Shown: positions 26,270-33,560, counted from the stretch's first letter. The stretch: DNA of 50,565 bases from Fibrobacter sp. (GCA_024398935.1 JAKSIH010000019.1:1-50565), one strand, 5' to 3'. Translations and numbers: made by a program. The notes: generated by a model from the sequence alone, not told the origin.

Positions 26270-27634
26270 CTAGTGCTTCTTCTTTTTATTCTTGTCCTTG
26301 GGCGGGGTGTAGTTGGAACCGACGGGAGCGCCGCCGTTCTGCTTGCGGGCCATGTCGCCAACTTTCTTGAACATTTCCTTCATGGACTCGTACTGCTTGA
26401 GTACTGCGTTCACGCGACCGATGTCTGTGCCGGAACCCTTGGCAACGCGATCCTTGCGGCTGCCGTTGATGATGCTCGGGTTCTTGCGTTCCTTGGGGGT
26501 CATGGAACTGAGGACCGCTTCCACATAGACCAGTTCCTTTTCGTCGAACTTGTCCAGTGGCAGCTTGTTCAGGCCGGGAATAAGGCTTAAGATGCTCTTG
26601 ATGCTGCCCAGCTTCTTGATGGTGCGGAGCTGGTTCAGGAAGTCGTTCAGGTCGAAGGTGTTGTTCAGGATCTTCTTTTTAAGGTCCTTGGCGTCCTTCT
26701 CGTCGATGACCTGCTGTGCCCGTTCCACCAGGGAGACTACGTCGCCCATGCCGAGGATTCGGCTGGCCATACGGTCCGGATGGAACAGGTCGATTTCGTT
26801 CAGCTTTTCACCAACACCGATAAAGCAGATAGGTACGCCCGTCATCTTCTTGATGGAGAGGGCTGCACCGCCGCGGGTGTCGCCATCCATCTTGGAAAGG
26901 CAGACGCCGGTAAAGTTCAGGCGGTTCCAGAAGGTTTCGGCAACGTTCACCGCTTCCTGACCGATCATGGCGTCAGCCACGAAGAGGATTTCGTCGGGAT
27001 GGACGGCGTCGCGGGCCTTTTCCAGTTCCTGCATCAGTTCTTCGTCGATCTGCAGACGGCCTGCGGTATCGTAGATTACCAGGTCAAAACCGTTGTCCTT
27101 GGCGTACTGGTAACCGTGCTTGATGATTTCCACAGGATTGCCTTGGCCTTCGTCATAGACGGGAATGCCGATGGACTTGCCCAAGACCTGCAGCTGCTTG
27201 ATTGCGGCGGGACGATAGACGTCGGCTGCCACCAGGAGGGGCTTGCGCTTTTTCTTGGTGCGCATCCAGAGAGAAATCTTACCGGCAAAGGTGGTCTTAC
27301 CGGAACCCTGGAGACCCACCATCATGATGCCCACGGGTGCTGGCGCGTTCAGGTTGATTTCCTTGGTCTCGCCACCCATGACCTTTACCAGTTCGTCATG
27401 GATGATTTTCACGATCTGCTGACCGGGGGTCACTGAAGTAAGGACTTCGGCGCCCAGGGCCTTTTCCTTAACGGCCTTGACGAAGTCGCGGGTCACGTTG
27501 AAGTTAACGTCTGCTTCCAGGAAGGCGCGGCGGACTTCACGGAGGGATTCCGCAACGTTTTCTTCGGTAAGCTTGCCCTGCCCACGCAGGTTCTTGAGAG
27601 TTCTTTCTAGAGAGTCGGTCAGCATTGAAAACAT
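26270..27634 (-). CDS. ffh: Signal recognition particle protein (SRP54 homologue)
   Basis: A GTPase that binds 4.5S RNA and signal peptides and delivers ribosomes to FtsY at the inner membrane. 454 residues: N domain (MFSMLTDSLERTLKNLRG onward), G domain with GLQGSGKTT, DTAGR (YDTAGRLQIDEEL) and the TKxD-equivalent SKMDGD, and a Met-containing M domain ending in a Lys-rich tail (DKNKKKKH). The start aligns with E. coli Ffh (MFDNLTD). A TATATTTG element ends only 8 bp before the ATG, so the transcript may have almost no leader. Confidence 0.97.
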   Translation of the reverse strand: MFSMLTDSLERTLKNLRGQGKLTEENVAESLREVRRAFLEADVNFNVTRDFVKAVKEKALGAEVLTSVTPGQQIVKIIHDELVKVMGGETKEINLNAPAPVGIMMVGLQGSGKTTFAGKISLWMRTKKKRKPLLVAADVYRPAAIKQLQVLGKSIGIPVYDEGQGNPVEIIKHGYQYAKDNGFDLVIYDTAGRLQIDEELMQELEKARDAVHPDEILFVADAMIGQEAVNVAETFWNRLNFTGVCLSKMDGDTRGGAALSIKKMTGVPICFIGVGEKLNEIDLFHPDRMASRILGMGDVVSLVERAQQVIDEKDAKDLKKKILNNTFDLNDFLNQLRTIKKLGSIKSILSLIPGLNKLPLDKFDEKELVYVEAVLSSMTPKERKNPSIINGSRKDRVAKGSGTDIGRVNAVLKQYESMKEMFKKVGDMARKQNGGAPVGSNYTPPKDKNKKKKH

Positions 27635-27642
27635 AGTGGGGG

Positions 27643-27650
27643 CAAATATA
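27643..27650 (-). promoter_or_regulatory. Candidate -7 element (TATATTTG) of ffh
   Basis: The element matches TAnnTTTG and lies 8 bp upstream of the ATG; if used, transcription would start a few bases before or at the start codon. No SD is visible, consistent with a leaderless or near-leaderless mRNA. Confidence 0.4.
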
Positions 27651-27655
27651 GAATA

Positions 27656-27683
27656 ATTGAGGATTGAGGATTGAGGATTGATA
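27656..27683. repeat. Heptamer tandem repeat (ATTGAGG)3 upstream of ffh
   Basis: Three exact ATTGAGG units (27656-27676) plus a partial fourth (ATTGATA), placed where the -35 region of ffh would be. Confidence 0.85.
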
Positions 27684-27718
27684 ATTAAAATGAGTGGAAA
27701 TATAGCCAGGGCGCCATA

Positions 27719-29014
27719 TTACGAGAATAGCTCATCGCCCGCCAATAAAAAGTCGGCGAGACCGATGTGGTAGATTCCCATGTCATCGTACCAGGGGGCA
27801 ATTTCATTTCGGGTGACAACGATTTTCTTGAACGAGTTTCCGACAATGTTGAATGGTGCTAGTTCCGATTCCTGCTTTTCGGGAGTGTTCATGGAAAATG
27901 CAGATTGAACATAGCATTGCATATTACCCTTGTTTACCACGAAGTCGATTTCTCTGTTGATCCGGGTCGATTTCCCATCTACCTTTTTGAAACTTTCTAG
28001 CACTCCCACATCAACATTGTAGCCTCTCTGGATAAGGCTGTTGAAAACAACGTTTTCCATGATATGGGTTTCCTCGTTTTGTCGCATGTTCAGTCGGACA
28101 TTTCGTAACCCGACATCCACGCAGTAAAACTTGCTGCTTGAACTGAAATATTTTTTTCTGCGAATGTCGTAGCGCTTTGCTTCCTTGATGATAAACGCAT
28201 CTTCGAGGTGCAGTAAATATGATGTCACAGTGTTTGAGTTTACTCGGTTTTCCCGAGTCCTTTTCGTAGAGGAATTGATGCTGTTTGCAAGATTCAACGG
28301 GTTTGTCAGGGATCCCGTTGCGGAGCAAAGTTCGTTGGTTATTGCCGAAAGCAGGTGAGGGTCCCTGATGCGGTTGCGCTCAACGATATCCTTGAGGAAG
28401 GTTTCTTCAAAAAGGTTCTGCAGGTAAGAAATTTTTGTTTCAGGACTTGGCCTAGAAACGACAGCCGGCATGCCACCGTAAAGCATGTATTCATTCAAGG
28501 CAGCTTCCTTGTCGCCCTGTTTTGCGGAATAGAATTCCTTGAACGAAAGCGGGTTGACTCTGACTTCATCACCGCGCCCCCTGAATTCCGTCAGCACGTC
28601 TTTGGATAGCATTTTGGAATTGCTCCCTGTAATGTAGATATCCAGGTTTTTACGGATCAGAAGACCGTTCAGAATGTCATAGAAAGTGATATAGTCGCCT
28701 TCTACGTCAGGGTTCTTGATTTTCTTTACAAATTGGATTTCGTCAATGAAGATGTAAAAGTATTCGGAATCGTTAATCCTTTCCTTTATATACCTTGACA
28801 GGTTCAAGGGGCTGCGGAGTTTTGCAAAATCATCACTATCCAGAGAAATTTTGATGATGTTCTTTTCGGAAACGCCCTCGGTAATGAGATGCCTAAAAAA
28901 CAGCTCAAACAAAAGTACGGACTTGCCGCAGCGTCGAACTCCGGTAATGACTTTCACCATTCCGTTGTGTTTTCGGTCAATGAGTTTTTTTAGGTAAACA
29001 GAGCGTTCAATCAT
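27719..29014 (-). CDS. AAA ATPase with DUF4143 domain
   Basis: About 431 residues. A Walker A-like loop GVRRCGKSVLLFELF lies near residues 26-40, Walker B FYIFIDEIQF near 95, and YITGSNSKML near 138 in sensor position, as in the AAA_14 ATPases. The C-terminal half has the DUF4143 pattern (TSYLLHLEDAFIIKEAKRYD, then RREIDFVV-like INREIDFVV, a nuclease-like motif). Such proteins are numerous and patchily distributed in gut and rumen bacteria; their function is unknown. ATG 29014 follows AGAGGATTTCCC, nearly the same leader as the Rpn-type gene. A distal TATATTTC lies upstream. Confidence 0.85.
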   Translation of the reverse strand: MIERSVYLKKLIDRKHNGMVKVITGVRRCGKSVLLFELFFRHLITEGVSEKNIIKISLDSDDFAKLRSPLNLSRYIKERINDSEYFYIFIDEIQFVKKIKNPDVEGDYITFYDILNGLLIRKNLDIYITGSNSKMLSKDVLTEFRGRGDEVRVNPLSFKEFYSAKQGDKEAALNEYMLYGGMPAVVSRPSPETKISYLQNLFEETFLKDIVERNRIRDPHLLSAITNELCSATGSLTNPLNLANSINSSTKRTRENRVNSNTVTSYLLHLEDAFIIKEAKRYDIRRKKYFSSSSKFYCVDVGLRNVRLNMRQNEETHIMENVVFNSLIQRGYNVDVGVLESFKKVDGKSTRINREIDFVVNKGNMQCYVQSAFSMNTPEKQESELAPFNIVGNSFKKIVVTRNEIAPWYDDMGIYHIGLADFLLAGDELFS

Positions 29015-29251
29015 GGGAAATCCTCTTGTTTGGAAATATAGCAAAAAGAAATGAAACTTATTTAGAAAAAGTGTGTTGGTACACTAAAATTTTAAACTTT
29101 TCTGTATCGTTATGAGCTTTTTGTTTAAAAAATAAGTGTTTTTACTGACCGAGTTCCCTAAATGGGTGGATGTGTTTGGCGATTGGCAAAAAGTCCTTTC
29201 TTTGTTAGAACTACATTTAATGTTACGAAATCGTCTGTTTTACGGTGTTTT

Positions 29252-30826
29252 ATGAAAGAAATATTGATTGTTCTTTTTCTGCTGGTTTTGCCTTCAATGG
29301 TGATGGCAAAACATGTGGCGGTGCTGGAAACTCTTGCGGATCCTGCAGCCGCCGAGAAAGTTTCTACTTCTGACAAAAATTATTTGACGGATGTCTTGCG
29401 TAGCGAGGCGGTAAAAGTTTTGCCTGCGGAGCAGAACTTTACCATTATGACCCGCGAGAACATTAACGCCATGCTTCCGCCGGGCAAGTCCATTGAAGAA
29501 TGCGAGGGTAGTTGCCTTGTTGAAACAGGACGAAACATTGCCGCGGATTATGTGGCCCAGGCCCGAGTAGGCTTGTTTGGCGGTTCCCTCACCTTGAGCG
29601 TGGAAATCTACGAAACAGCTGGCAAAAAGCTGGTGGCCAGTTTCAATGGGGATGGCGAGAATGTCAAGGATTTGCTGGCTGTAGTAAAACAGCAGGCTCC
29701 AGATTTTTTCAGGAAGGTGAAGGGTTCCAGCGGTGGCTGGGGCGGAGCTACTGGTTTTAGCGATATTAACAGTGGAGTAGGGTTTTCTGTGAATGGCAAG
29801 AAGTCGTTTATTGTTGATGTGGTGACGACCCCGGAGGGTGCTGCCTTAAGTATTGACGGCAGACCGGTGCCCAAGTGCGTGAGTACTCCTTGCAAAGTTC
29901 AAGTGGAAGAGGGTGAACACCGTTTTGTGGCAGTGAAGGATCGTTATGACGATGGGGAAGTCTTGGTTGATGTTTTCTCAAAAAACATGAGAGTGGATTT
30001 GAATCTAACCCCGAATTTCGGAATTTTGGTGCTGAAGCCGAAACTTGCCGGCGTGGGATCCCTTGGTGATATGACATTGATGGTGGATGACCAATATGTG
30101 GAACGTGGAACTATGGAACTGAATCCGGGAATTCACAAGGTGTGGATAAACCATCCCTGTTACGACTATATGGTGTTTGAAGTCGGCGTAGTGAAAATGA
30201 GCGAGCAACGCTTTGAACAGCCCATGACTCGAGGTATTGGTGGCCTTAAGCTGGATGCGGAATGGAATGGCGAACCTCAGGCTTTGTCCGTTTTTGTTGA
30301 TGGAGAGGAAGTGGGCAGTACGCCTTTCCTGGGTGAAGTACCCCTTTGCTCAAGGGTAACCGTTGGTGAGGATGGTAAGTATGAAGATGTGCATGTGAAT
30401 TTGAAATGGCACGAGACGGTAGAATACACCCATAAGTTAAAGAGGAAACCTGCGTCGGTAATCGCCGCCGAGGAGTCTAGCTTGGAAAGAAATCGCCAGA
30501 GGGCTAGCGCCGCCTATGATGAACTTGATGGAAAGGAACCTGCCAAACCTCAGGTGGGGGAATCTGTTCCTACGAATATCGAACCCGAGAGCACAGGTAT
30601 AAAATGGGTTCCGGTGGGTATTTCCGCTGCTGTTGCTGTAACGGGAACGATCCTTGCCGTTGTGGGTAATTCCAAGGCAAAGTCCATCCATGATAAAGAA
30701 CCTGCTGACGCTAATGAATACAAGAAGAATAAAGATGACATTCACGGCGCTCAGACCCTGCGTACCGTAGGCATCGTAACTGCCGTCGTGGGCGCCATCG
30801 GTGTTGGCGTAAGCTTCGCGTTCTAG
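29252..30826 (+). CDS. PEGA-domain envelope protein co-transcribed with the FISUMP lipoprotein
   Basis: About 524 residues. Signal peptide (MKEILIVLFLLVLPSMVMA), then a ~150-residue domain like the TolB/CsgG-type nucleotide- or envelope-binding fold (KHVAVLETLAD, FTIMTRENINAMLP, GRNIAADYVAQARVGLFGGSLTLSVEIYE). Next come PEGA-like beta modules (VTTPEGAALSIDGRPV at ~200 and VFVDGEEVGSTPFLGEVPL at ~350). Two hydrophobic segments close the protein (near 455-475 and 500-520). The start is the ATG right before the signal peptide; an upstream open extension lacks one. Eight bases separate its stop from the FISUMP start, which has a strong SD in the gap, so the two form an operon. Its function in display or anchoring of the FISUMP protein is a guess. 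Confidence 0.75.
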   Translation: MKEILIVLFLLVLPSMVMAKHVAVLETLADPAAAEKVSTSDKNYLTDVLRSEAVKVLPAEQNFTIMTRENINAMLPPGKSIEECEGSCLVETGRNIAADYVAQARVGLFGGSLTLSVEIYETAGKKLVASFNGDGENVKDLLAVVKQQAPDFFRKVKGSSGGWGGATGFSDINSGVGFSVNGKKSFIVDVVTTPEGAALSIDGRPVPKCVSTPCKVQVEEGEHRFVAVKDRYDDGEVLVDVFSKNMRVDLNLTPNFGILVLKPKLAGVGSLGDMTLMVDDQYVERGTMELNPGIHKVWINHPCYDYMVFEVGVVKMSEQRFEQPMTRGIGGLKLDAEWNGEPQALSVFVDGEEVGSTPFLGEVPLCSRVTVGEDGKYEDVHVNLKWHETVEYTHKLKRKPASVIAAEESSLERNRQRASAAYDELDGKEPAKPQVGESVPTNIEPESTGIKWVPVGISAAVAVTGTILAVVGNSKAKSIHDKEPADANEYKKNKDDIHGAQTLRTVGIVTAVVGAIGVGVSFAF

Positions 30827-30834
30827 GGGAGGGA

Positions 30835-32292
30835 ATGAAGATGAAAAATGAACATGTCATTCTGAAAAGTGCATCCTCCCGTATCACCCTGAGCGTAGCG
30901 AAGGGTCTAGCATTCCTCTTTGCGTTAATGCTTTCCCTTACCGCCTGTTCCGACTACGAGGCGGATTACGAGGATATGTACGGGTATTTGGTGGAGGGAG
31001 GTACAGATGTTGCCTTGAGTTCTTCCTTGTCGTCATCCTGGAGCCGCGAAGAGGCGATAGGATCCAGCAGTTCCAGCATCAAGGACGGCAGCAAATACGA
31101 TGCTTCTGCAAACACTTTAACGGACCTCCGCGACGGCCAGGTCTACAAGACCGTCACCATCGGCACCCAGACCTGGATGGCGGAGAACTTGAACTACAGT
31201 ACAAGCGGAAGTTATTGTTATGGTAATAACGCAAGTAACTGCGACAAGTACGGCCGCCTGTACGTCTGGTCTGCGGCTATGAACGCTTGCCCCTCTGGCT
31301 GGCACCTGCCTGACGATGACGAGTGGAACACGCTGTGGACTGCGGTAGGTGGAACCGGCACTGCCGGTACAAAGCTGAAATCGAAGTCCGGCTGGTATAA
31401 CAGTAGAAATGAAACCGATTCCTTTGGCTTCGCTGTTTTGCCGGCGGGCTGCCGCTACGGCGGTGGCTATTTCGGCGGCGAGGGCGACTACGCGTACTTT
31501 TGGTCTTCTACAGAGAACAGTAGTAGCTACGCGTACTACTGGGACTTCTACTCCAATAACGACTTCGTGTACAGGAACTTCAGCAATAAGAATTACGGCT
31601 TCTCTGTGCGTTGTCTCCGGGACTCCGACGAGGGAGGCGAAGCCACCTCGTCCAGCTCGCAGGCGCAGCCATCGAGCTCCTCTTCGACGGTCATCCCCGA
31701 CCCCGATCGGGGATCTAGCAGTTCTGTAGCAAGCAGCTCCAGCGTAAATGATGGATATGATGCCGTCGCACAAACACTCACAGACTCCCGCGATGGTCAA
31801 ACATACAAGACCGTCACCATCGGCACCCAGACTTGGATGGCGGAGAACTTGAACTACAGTACAAGCGGAAGTTATTGTTATGGTGATAACGCGAGTAACT
31901 GCGACACGTACGGCCGCCTGTATGTCTGGTCTGCGGCTATGAACGCTTGCCCCTCTGGCTGGCACCTGCCTGACGATGACGAGTGGAACACGCTGTGGAC
32001 TGCGGTAGGTGGAACCGGCACTGCCGGTACAAAGCTGAAATCGAAGTCCGGCTGGTATAACAATGGAAATGGAACCGATTCCTTTGGCTTCGCTGTTTTG
32101 CCGGCGGGCGAGCGCCTCGACATTGGCGATTTCGACGACGAGGGCAGCAACGCGTACTTTTGGTCTTCTACAGAGGACGATAGTAACGACGCGTACCGCA
32201 GGCTCTTCTACTACAGTAGCGACTACGTGCTCAGGGGCTACGTCAGTAAGGATTACGGCTTCTCTGTGCGTTGTCTCCGGGACTCAAATTAG
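30835..32292 (+). CDS. Lipoprotein with two FISUMP domains, each with a hypervariable segment: candidate DGR target
   Basis: 485 residues: signal peptide with lipobox LTAC (Cys ~38), a Ser/Asp-rich spacer, FISUMP domain 1 (~90-263), a Ser/Pro linker, and FISUMP domain 2 (~310-483). Both domains share QTWMAENLNYS, ACPSGWHLPDDDEW and GFSVRCLRD. This family adopts a C-type-lectin-like fold related to formylglycine-generating enzymes. Residues 206-253 and 426-473 differ between the domains at 26 of 48 positions, while the rest is nearly identical. At DNA level the differences sit in first and second codon positions of NNC/NNT codons, as expected of DGR mutagenesis. The start has SD GGGGAGGG. As a lipoprotein it could display the variable ligand-binding face at the cell surface. 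Confidence 0.9.
   Translation: MKMKNEHVILKSASSRITLSVAKGLAFLFALMLSLTACSDYEADYEDMYGYLVEGGTDVALSSSLSSSWSREEAIGSSSSSIKDGSKYDASANTLTDLRDGQVYKTVTIGTQTWMAENLNYSTSGSYCYGNNASNCDKYGRLYVWSAAMNACPSGWHLPDDDEWNTLWTAVGGTGTAGTKLKSKSGWYNSRNETDSFGFAVLPAGCRYGGGYFGGEGDYAYFWSSTENSSSYAYYWDFYSNNDFVYRNFSNKNYGFSVRCLRDSDEGGEATSSSSQAQPSSSSSTVIPDPDRGSSSSVASSSSVNDGYDAVAQTLTDSRDGQTYKTVTIGTQTWMAENLNYSTSGSYCYGDNASNCDTYGRLYVWSAAMNACPSGWHLPDDDEWNTLWTAVGGTGTAGTKLKSKSGWYNNGNGTDSFGFAVLPAGERLDIGDFDDEGSNAYFWSSTEDDSNDAYRRLFYYSSDYVLRGYVSKDYGFSVRCLRDSN
30883..30910. repeat. Palindromic repeat embedded in the FISUMP signal-peptide coding region
   Basis: ACCCT and AGGGT flank GAGCGTAGCGA, followed by CTAG. This is the form TCA(T/C)CCTGAGCG-AGCGAAGG-TCTAG typical of dispersed intergenic palindromes. 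In frame it encodes ITLSVAKGLA of the signal peptide. Confidence 0.55.
31450..31593 (+). other. Variable region VR1 (candidate DGR variable repeat)
   Basis: 48 codons, aligned with 32110-32253, show 37 base differences in 26 codons: 36 in codon positions 1 or 2, one in position 3 (TGC versus GAG). Examples of pairs are TAC/CTC, GGT/ATT, GAC/AGC, AGT/GAT, TAC/CGC, AAC/GGC, TTC/TAC. The unchanged third base C or T points to AAC/AAT codons in an ancestral template. No stop codon can arise from AAY by adenine change. Confidence 0.82.
31594..31625 (+). promoter_or_regulatory. IMH-like invariant 3' block after VR1
   Basis: Starts TACGGCTTCTCTGTGCG and is identical over 32 bp with 32254-32285, directly abutting the variable region. 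In known DGRs the 3' end of the variable repeat is the initiation of mutagenic homing, where cDNA is anchored and no change occurs. Confidence 0.6.
31627..31652 (+). promoter_or_regulatory. Hairpin downstream of VR1
   Basis: GACGAGG pairs with CCTCGTC (7 bp). Inside is GGC-GAA-GCC, which contains GCGAAGC, known as an unusually stable DNA mini-hairpin. It begins 6 bp after the invariant GGAC (31620-31623 region), the same relative place as the hairpin after VR2. Confidence 0.7.
31689..31718. repeat. Palindromic repeat embedded in the FISUMP inter-domain linker
   Basis: ATCCCCGA (31693-31700) and TCGGGGAT (31707-31714) form a perfect 8-bp stem with loop CCCCGA, preceded by GTC and followed by CTAG. 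In frame it encodes VIPDPDRGS between Ser runs. Confidence 0.65.
32110..32253 (+). other. Variable region VR2 (candidate DGR variable repeat)
   Basis: Partner of VR1. Its amino acids at variable codons are rich in Asp, Ser, Tyr, Leu and Arg (for example LDIGDFDDEG) against Gly, Tyr and Asn in VR1. In both copies nearly all variable codons end in C or T. Confidence 0.82.
32254..32285 (+). promoter_or_regulatory. IMH-like invariant 3' block after VR2
   Basis: Identical to 31594-31625 and ends 7 bp before the stop codon of the gene. Confidence 0.6.
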
Positions 32293-32315
32293 GCATGGCG
32301 TAAGCCAAGCCTAAT
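32288..32315 (+). promoter_or_regulatory. Hairpin downstream of VR2, spanning the stop codon
   Basis: ATTAGGC pairs with GCCTAAT (7 bp), then an A/A mismatch, then TGGC pairs with GCCA around the tetraloop GTAA. The stop TAG (32290-32292) lies in the left arm. Its start is shifted by 661 bp from the VR1 hairpin start, matching the 660-bp domain offset, yet the arm sequence is unrelated. Confidence 0.75.
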
Positions 32316-32427
32316 GGCGGCCTAGGCTAGGTGAGCGAAGCGAACGAGCCAAGGACGCCCTCAAAAAAAATCTCACACGAAGCCGTAGGCCACGAGTGGT
32401 AATTTGTTTTTTCTGTGTTTTTTAGAT

Positions 32428-32462
32428 AAACACCATCCGCAATTAGATGCGGATGGCGTTTT
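32428..32462. terminator. Bidirectional terminator between the FISUMP and Rpn-type genes
   Basis: AAACACCATCCGCA / TGCGGATGGCGTTT forms a 14-pair stem with one mismatch and loop ATTAGA. T runs lie on the right and A/T on the left, placed between convergent genes. Confidence 0.88.
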
Positions 32463-32492
32463 ATATAAATTTTACTTTGTCTGTAAAATTAT

Positions 32493-33560
32493 TTACTTTC
32501 CTTGCAAGTTCTTCTGGATTTCTCGCACCCGATCAATCGAAACATCGTTGTCTTCTGCGATTTCTTCCAGGGTGAGCTTGCCTCGCTTTAAAGCCTTGAT
32601 GACTGCCTCGGTCCGAGCCTCGTCTTTACCTTCTGCACGCCCTTTTTCAAGACCTTGTTCAAGTCCTTGCTCAAGTCCCTTTTCAAGTCCTTGTTCAAGT
32701 CCCTTTTCAAGACCTTTTTCGAAGCCTTCGCTAATGGCGTCATCAATGTAACAGTCTATGTCATACTGGGTAGTCATGGTAAGAGTCTGCCTTTCAAGGA
32801 TTTCCTTAGGGGTCCTGCGGATGCGCAACCGCTCGTAGGCGTCACGGATGGCGCCCTGGGCGTTGCTGGGAATTTCGTCGCGGCTGCCGCAGTTGTTGAT
32901 GAAGTCCATCCATTCCCGCTCCCTTTCGGGGACGTCCTTGGCGGCTTCCAGCTTCGGCAACTTGATGAAAATATAGTTCAAAACGTCGCTTACGGGCAAG
33001 GCGTCCTTGTTTCCCAGGTCGCTCTTGCGGTAGATGCCCCAGGTGTCGCGGTAGTCCTTGTTTCCGTCGGTGGCGTTCTCGCAAATCCAGATGCTGTAGA
33101 TCTTGGGCATGCGGTAGCGCTCCTTGAGGGAGAGTTCCTGGCGACGCTTCTTGAGCGACAGGAGTTCCTCGCGGTGGGCCTCGGCGGCCATGATGGTGCC
33201 GTACAGAACGACGCGGTCCTTGAAGTGGGTGTGGCCGAACTTCTGCATCTCCACATCGATGTATTCGCCTTTTTTTGTTTTTGCGTGTACATCGACACCG
33301 ACGATGTCGTCGCTGGGGTAGATGACCGCCAGGTCGCGGTTCATGTGTTCTACTTCCGTAATGATATCCTCGCCGTTGCGGCGGAGGACTGCGTTCAGAA
33401 AATCGATCAGGATTTCCTTGTCCTCGAAAAGCCTGATGAAAGCCGTATTTTCCTTCGCGGAAAGGAAGGTGGAGTGCCGCAGGAGTTCCGGGATTTCCTG
33501 TTCCGGAAGGTCCTGGTTCAAAATGATGCCGAAGTCGGCGCGTGATCCCAATGCTGTCAT
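32493..33560 (-). CDS. Rpn-family PD-(D/E)XK nuclease/transposase-like protein
   Basis: 355 residues. The N-terminal ~200 match the PDDEXK_2/Rpn type: AKENTAFIRLFEDKEILIDFLNAVL, then VGVDVHAKTKKGEYIDVEMQ containing the catalytic D-(x)n-DVExQ arrangement. The C-terminus has seven tandem four-residue units GLEK/GLEQ (~285-315), giving a long polar helix or coil, then an HTH-like end (LTLEEIAEDNDVSIDRVREIQ). E. coli RpnA is a DNA endonuclease promoting recA-independent recombination; a similar activity is inferred. ATG 33560 follows AGAGGTATCCC. Such genes occur in many copies in rumen bacteria and the DNA repeats in its tail could change length by slippage. Confidence 0.85.
   Translation of the reverse strand: MTALGSRADFGIILNQDLPEQEIPELLRHSTFLSAKENTAFIRLFEDKEILIDFLNAVLRRNGEDIITEVEHMNRDLAVIYPSDDIVGVDVHAKTKKGEYIDVEMQKFGHTHFKDRVVLYGTIMAAEAHREELLSLKKRRQELSLKERYRMPKIYSIWICENATDGNKDYRDTWGIYRKSDLGNKDALPVSDVLNYIFIKLPKLEAAKDVPEREREWMDFINNCGSRDEIPSNAQGAIRDAYERLRIRRTPKEILERQTLTMTTQYDIDCYIDDAISEGFEKGLEKGLEQGLEKGLEQGLEQGLEKGRAEGKDEARTEAVIKALKRGKLTLEEIAEDNDVSIDRVREIQKNLQGK
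32650..32737. repeat. 12-bp coding tandem repeat in the Rpn-type gene
   Basis: Seven variants of CAAGTCCTTGTT / CAAGTCCCTTTT encode GLEQ and GLEK units. Unit number could vary between strains without loss of frame. Confidence 0.85.

Larger units (their letters stand above)
31141..31625. repeat. First copy of a 660-bp-spaced direct repeat (FISUMP domain 1)
   Basis: Colinear with 31801-32285 without any indel. The framework 31141-31440 differs from its partner at 11 of 300 positions; the last 32 bp differ at none. Confidence 0.95.
31801..32285. repeat. Second copy of the 660-bp-spaced direct repeat (FISUMP domain 2)
   Basis: Same length and phase as 31141-31625. Similarity is lost only in the variable region and in the few bases at the start of the copy. 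Confidence 0.95.

Noticed and set aside
31141..32285. The FISUMP duplication read as an assembly artefact or simple recent duplication
   Set aside because: Differences are concentrated in one 144-bp segment with codon-position bias, whereas artefacts or drift would spread them evenly.
32640..32740. Repeats in the Rpn-type gene as a CRISPR array
   Set aside because: Units are 12 bp, contiguous and in frame with GLEK/GLEQ; there are no spacers and no cas genes.
27719..33560. Accessory block as a complete defence island or mobile element
   Set aside because: DUF4143 ATPase and Rpn-type nuclease are suggestive, but no integrase, terminal repeats, attachment-site duplication or recognised defence operon is visible.
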